The notes beneath the pieces are model-generated. The model was not told the DNA's origin, made no database searches, and worked only from the letters and a program-made list of their open reading frames with translations. This document shows, piece after piece, positions 41,106 to 41,864 of a stretch of DNA of 41,864 nucleotides (the first letter of the stretch is position 1; each line of letters begins with the position of its first letter). A program made the position numbers and the translations under genes. This stretch comes from Natronosalvus hydrolyticus. Its GTDB lineage: Archaea > Halobacteriota > Halobacteria > Halobacteriales > Natrialbaceae. The stretch covers positions 1-41,864 of the forward strand of contig JAOPJZ010000028.1 in the NCBI GenBank assembly GCA_025517525.1, in the 5' to 3' direction.

Positions 41106-41864
41106 ATGTCGAAGATTTCCCGCTTCACTGAGAACGTCGTGACGTTGGCTAAAAATGCTGTTGGTGGCCGAGGCGAAGTCGCCGCCCCGCAGGGTGGCGG
41201 CGGCTTCGCCGACTATGCCATTGTTTCGCTGCACTGTCTGCGGATTTACTTAGAGGAATCCTACCGCGAAGCTCTCGATCTCCTGAGCGAGATGCCACAA
41301 ATACTGGCAGAGATCGGTCTTGAGAAGGCTGATATCCCTGATCATTCGACGCTAGTCAAGGCGTTTGACAGGATCAAGATGAAAGTCTGGCGAGTGGTTC
41401 TGCGCCTATCGGCGCAGCTCCACGAGCCGTCTGGTCATGCAGCAATGGACGCAACGTTTTTCGACTGCGAAAACGCCAGCAAGCACTACTGTCGCCGAAC
41501 GAATTATCGCGTACAGACGCTCAAAACAACTGCTCTCGTGGATACAGAAACACAGGCTGTTCTCGACGTTCACTGTACAACCGGGAAACGTCACGACACC
41601 CAACTCGGCTGGCAACTCGCCCGCCGCAACGCGGGCGAGTTGCACAGCCTCGCTGCAGACAAAGGCTACGATTGGAAGCGCTTACGTGAAAAATTGAGAG
41701 AAGAGGGCGTCAGACCGCTGATCAAGCATCGAGAGTTCCGCCCCATCGATCACGCGCATAACGCGCGGATCGATGCGGCTCTCTACGGCCAGAGAGCCTT
41801 GTCTGAGACCCATCCGTTCTAGCTTAGCGACTGACTGAGACGGTGATCACGTCGAAATTGCGTC
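41106..41864 (+). pseudogene. IS5-family transposase broken by a 32-bp insertion
   Basis: The frame from the ATG at 41106 (or 41100) encodes an IS5-type transposase: MSKISRFTENVVTLAKNAV start, HAAMDATFFD with the catalytic aspartate, VLDVHCTTGKRHDTQ, SLAADKGYDW, RPLIKHREF and DHAHNARIDAALY. It then ends at 41822 as SETHPF-stop. Downstream, 41835-41864 reads the missing ETVITSKLR in another frame. The heptamer CTGAGAC occurs at 41803 and again at 41835, so 32 bp have been inserted between repeats and shift the frame. The sequence continues beyond the window. The DDE glutamate, which lies in the lost SETV segment, is therefore out of frame. Confidence 0.8.

Noticed and set aside
41100..41128. 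Inverted repeat (GAAGCGGGAA/TTCCCGCTTC) near the IS5 start
   Set aside because: It could be part of an IS end, but the arms straddle the transposase start codon and I could not match it to a partner at the other, out-of-window end.
1..41864. CRISPR arrays, tRNA and rRNA genes
   Set aside because: None seen: no regular repeat-spacer pattern and no cloverleaf or rRNA signature found by reading.

Overview
The window looks like chromosomal DNA of a haloarchaeon, probably of the Natrialbales type (Natrinema, Haloterrigena or Natronorubrum relatives). The genes are GC-rich, the proteins are strongly acidic, CTCGAG is very frequent, and there is a 247-residue archaeal PCNA and a pair of halophile-type TatC proteins. 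Several genes have a TATA box about 25-30 nt before the start codon, which suggests leaderless transcripts. I found no rRNA, tRNA or CRISPR array.

Region 1 (1-7.3 kb) is core genome. It holds a dolichol-kinase-like membrane enzyme, two divergent tatC genes (one with a 315-residue acidic N-terminal extension, one a tandem TatC fusion), a 59-residue ribbon-helix-helix protein, the rRNA 2'-O-methyltransferase RlmE, and PCNA. Region 2 (7.4-15.2 kb) is extracellular: a 1506-residue subtilisin-type protease, a multidomain anchored surface protein, and two convergent Tat-exported proteins that share an unusual (YGxxx)2YG tag.

Region 3 (15.5-26.6 kb) is a split MoxR/DUF58/DUF4129/DUF4350 locus. The DUF4129 gene and the three-gene DUF58 operon diverge from each other. 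The MoxR-DUF4350-small membrane protein-GAP-family operon lies about 2.5 kb beyond the DUF58 operon, on the opposite strand. Between them sit a GNAT gene, a likely mobile-element remnant and a third YG-tagged Tat protein built of three repeats.

Region 4 (26.9-37.7 kb) is an accessory cell-surface polymer locus. It has a Cys-rich Tat protein, two FemAB-like transferases, two methyltransferases, a flippase, an ATP-grasp ligase, a NodB-type deacetylase and a polytopic GT-C-like protein. No conventional cytoplasmic glycosyltransferase is visible. The gene content resembles the FemAB/deacetylase/ATP-grasp sets found in bacterial exosortase-linked polysaccharide loci.

Region 5 (37.9-41.9 kb) is less GC-rich and looks acquired. 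Three translationally overlapping genes end in a 537-residue protein with a lectin-like and a lyase-like half, resembling a virus tail or receptor-binding module. They are followed by two divergent, damaged IS5-type transposase genes. The leading candidates for new biology are the shared YG tag on three Tat proteins, the glycosyltransferase-poor surface locus, and the signal-less lectin/lyase unit.
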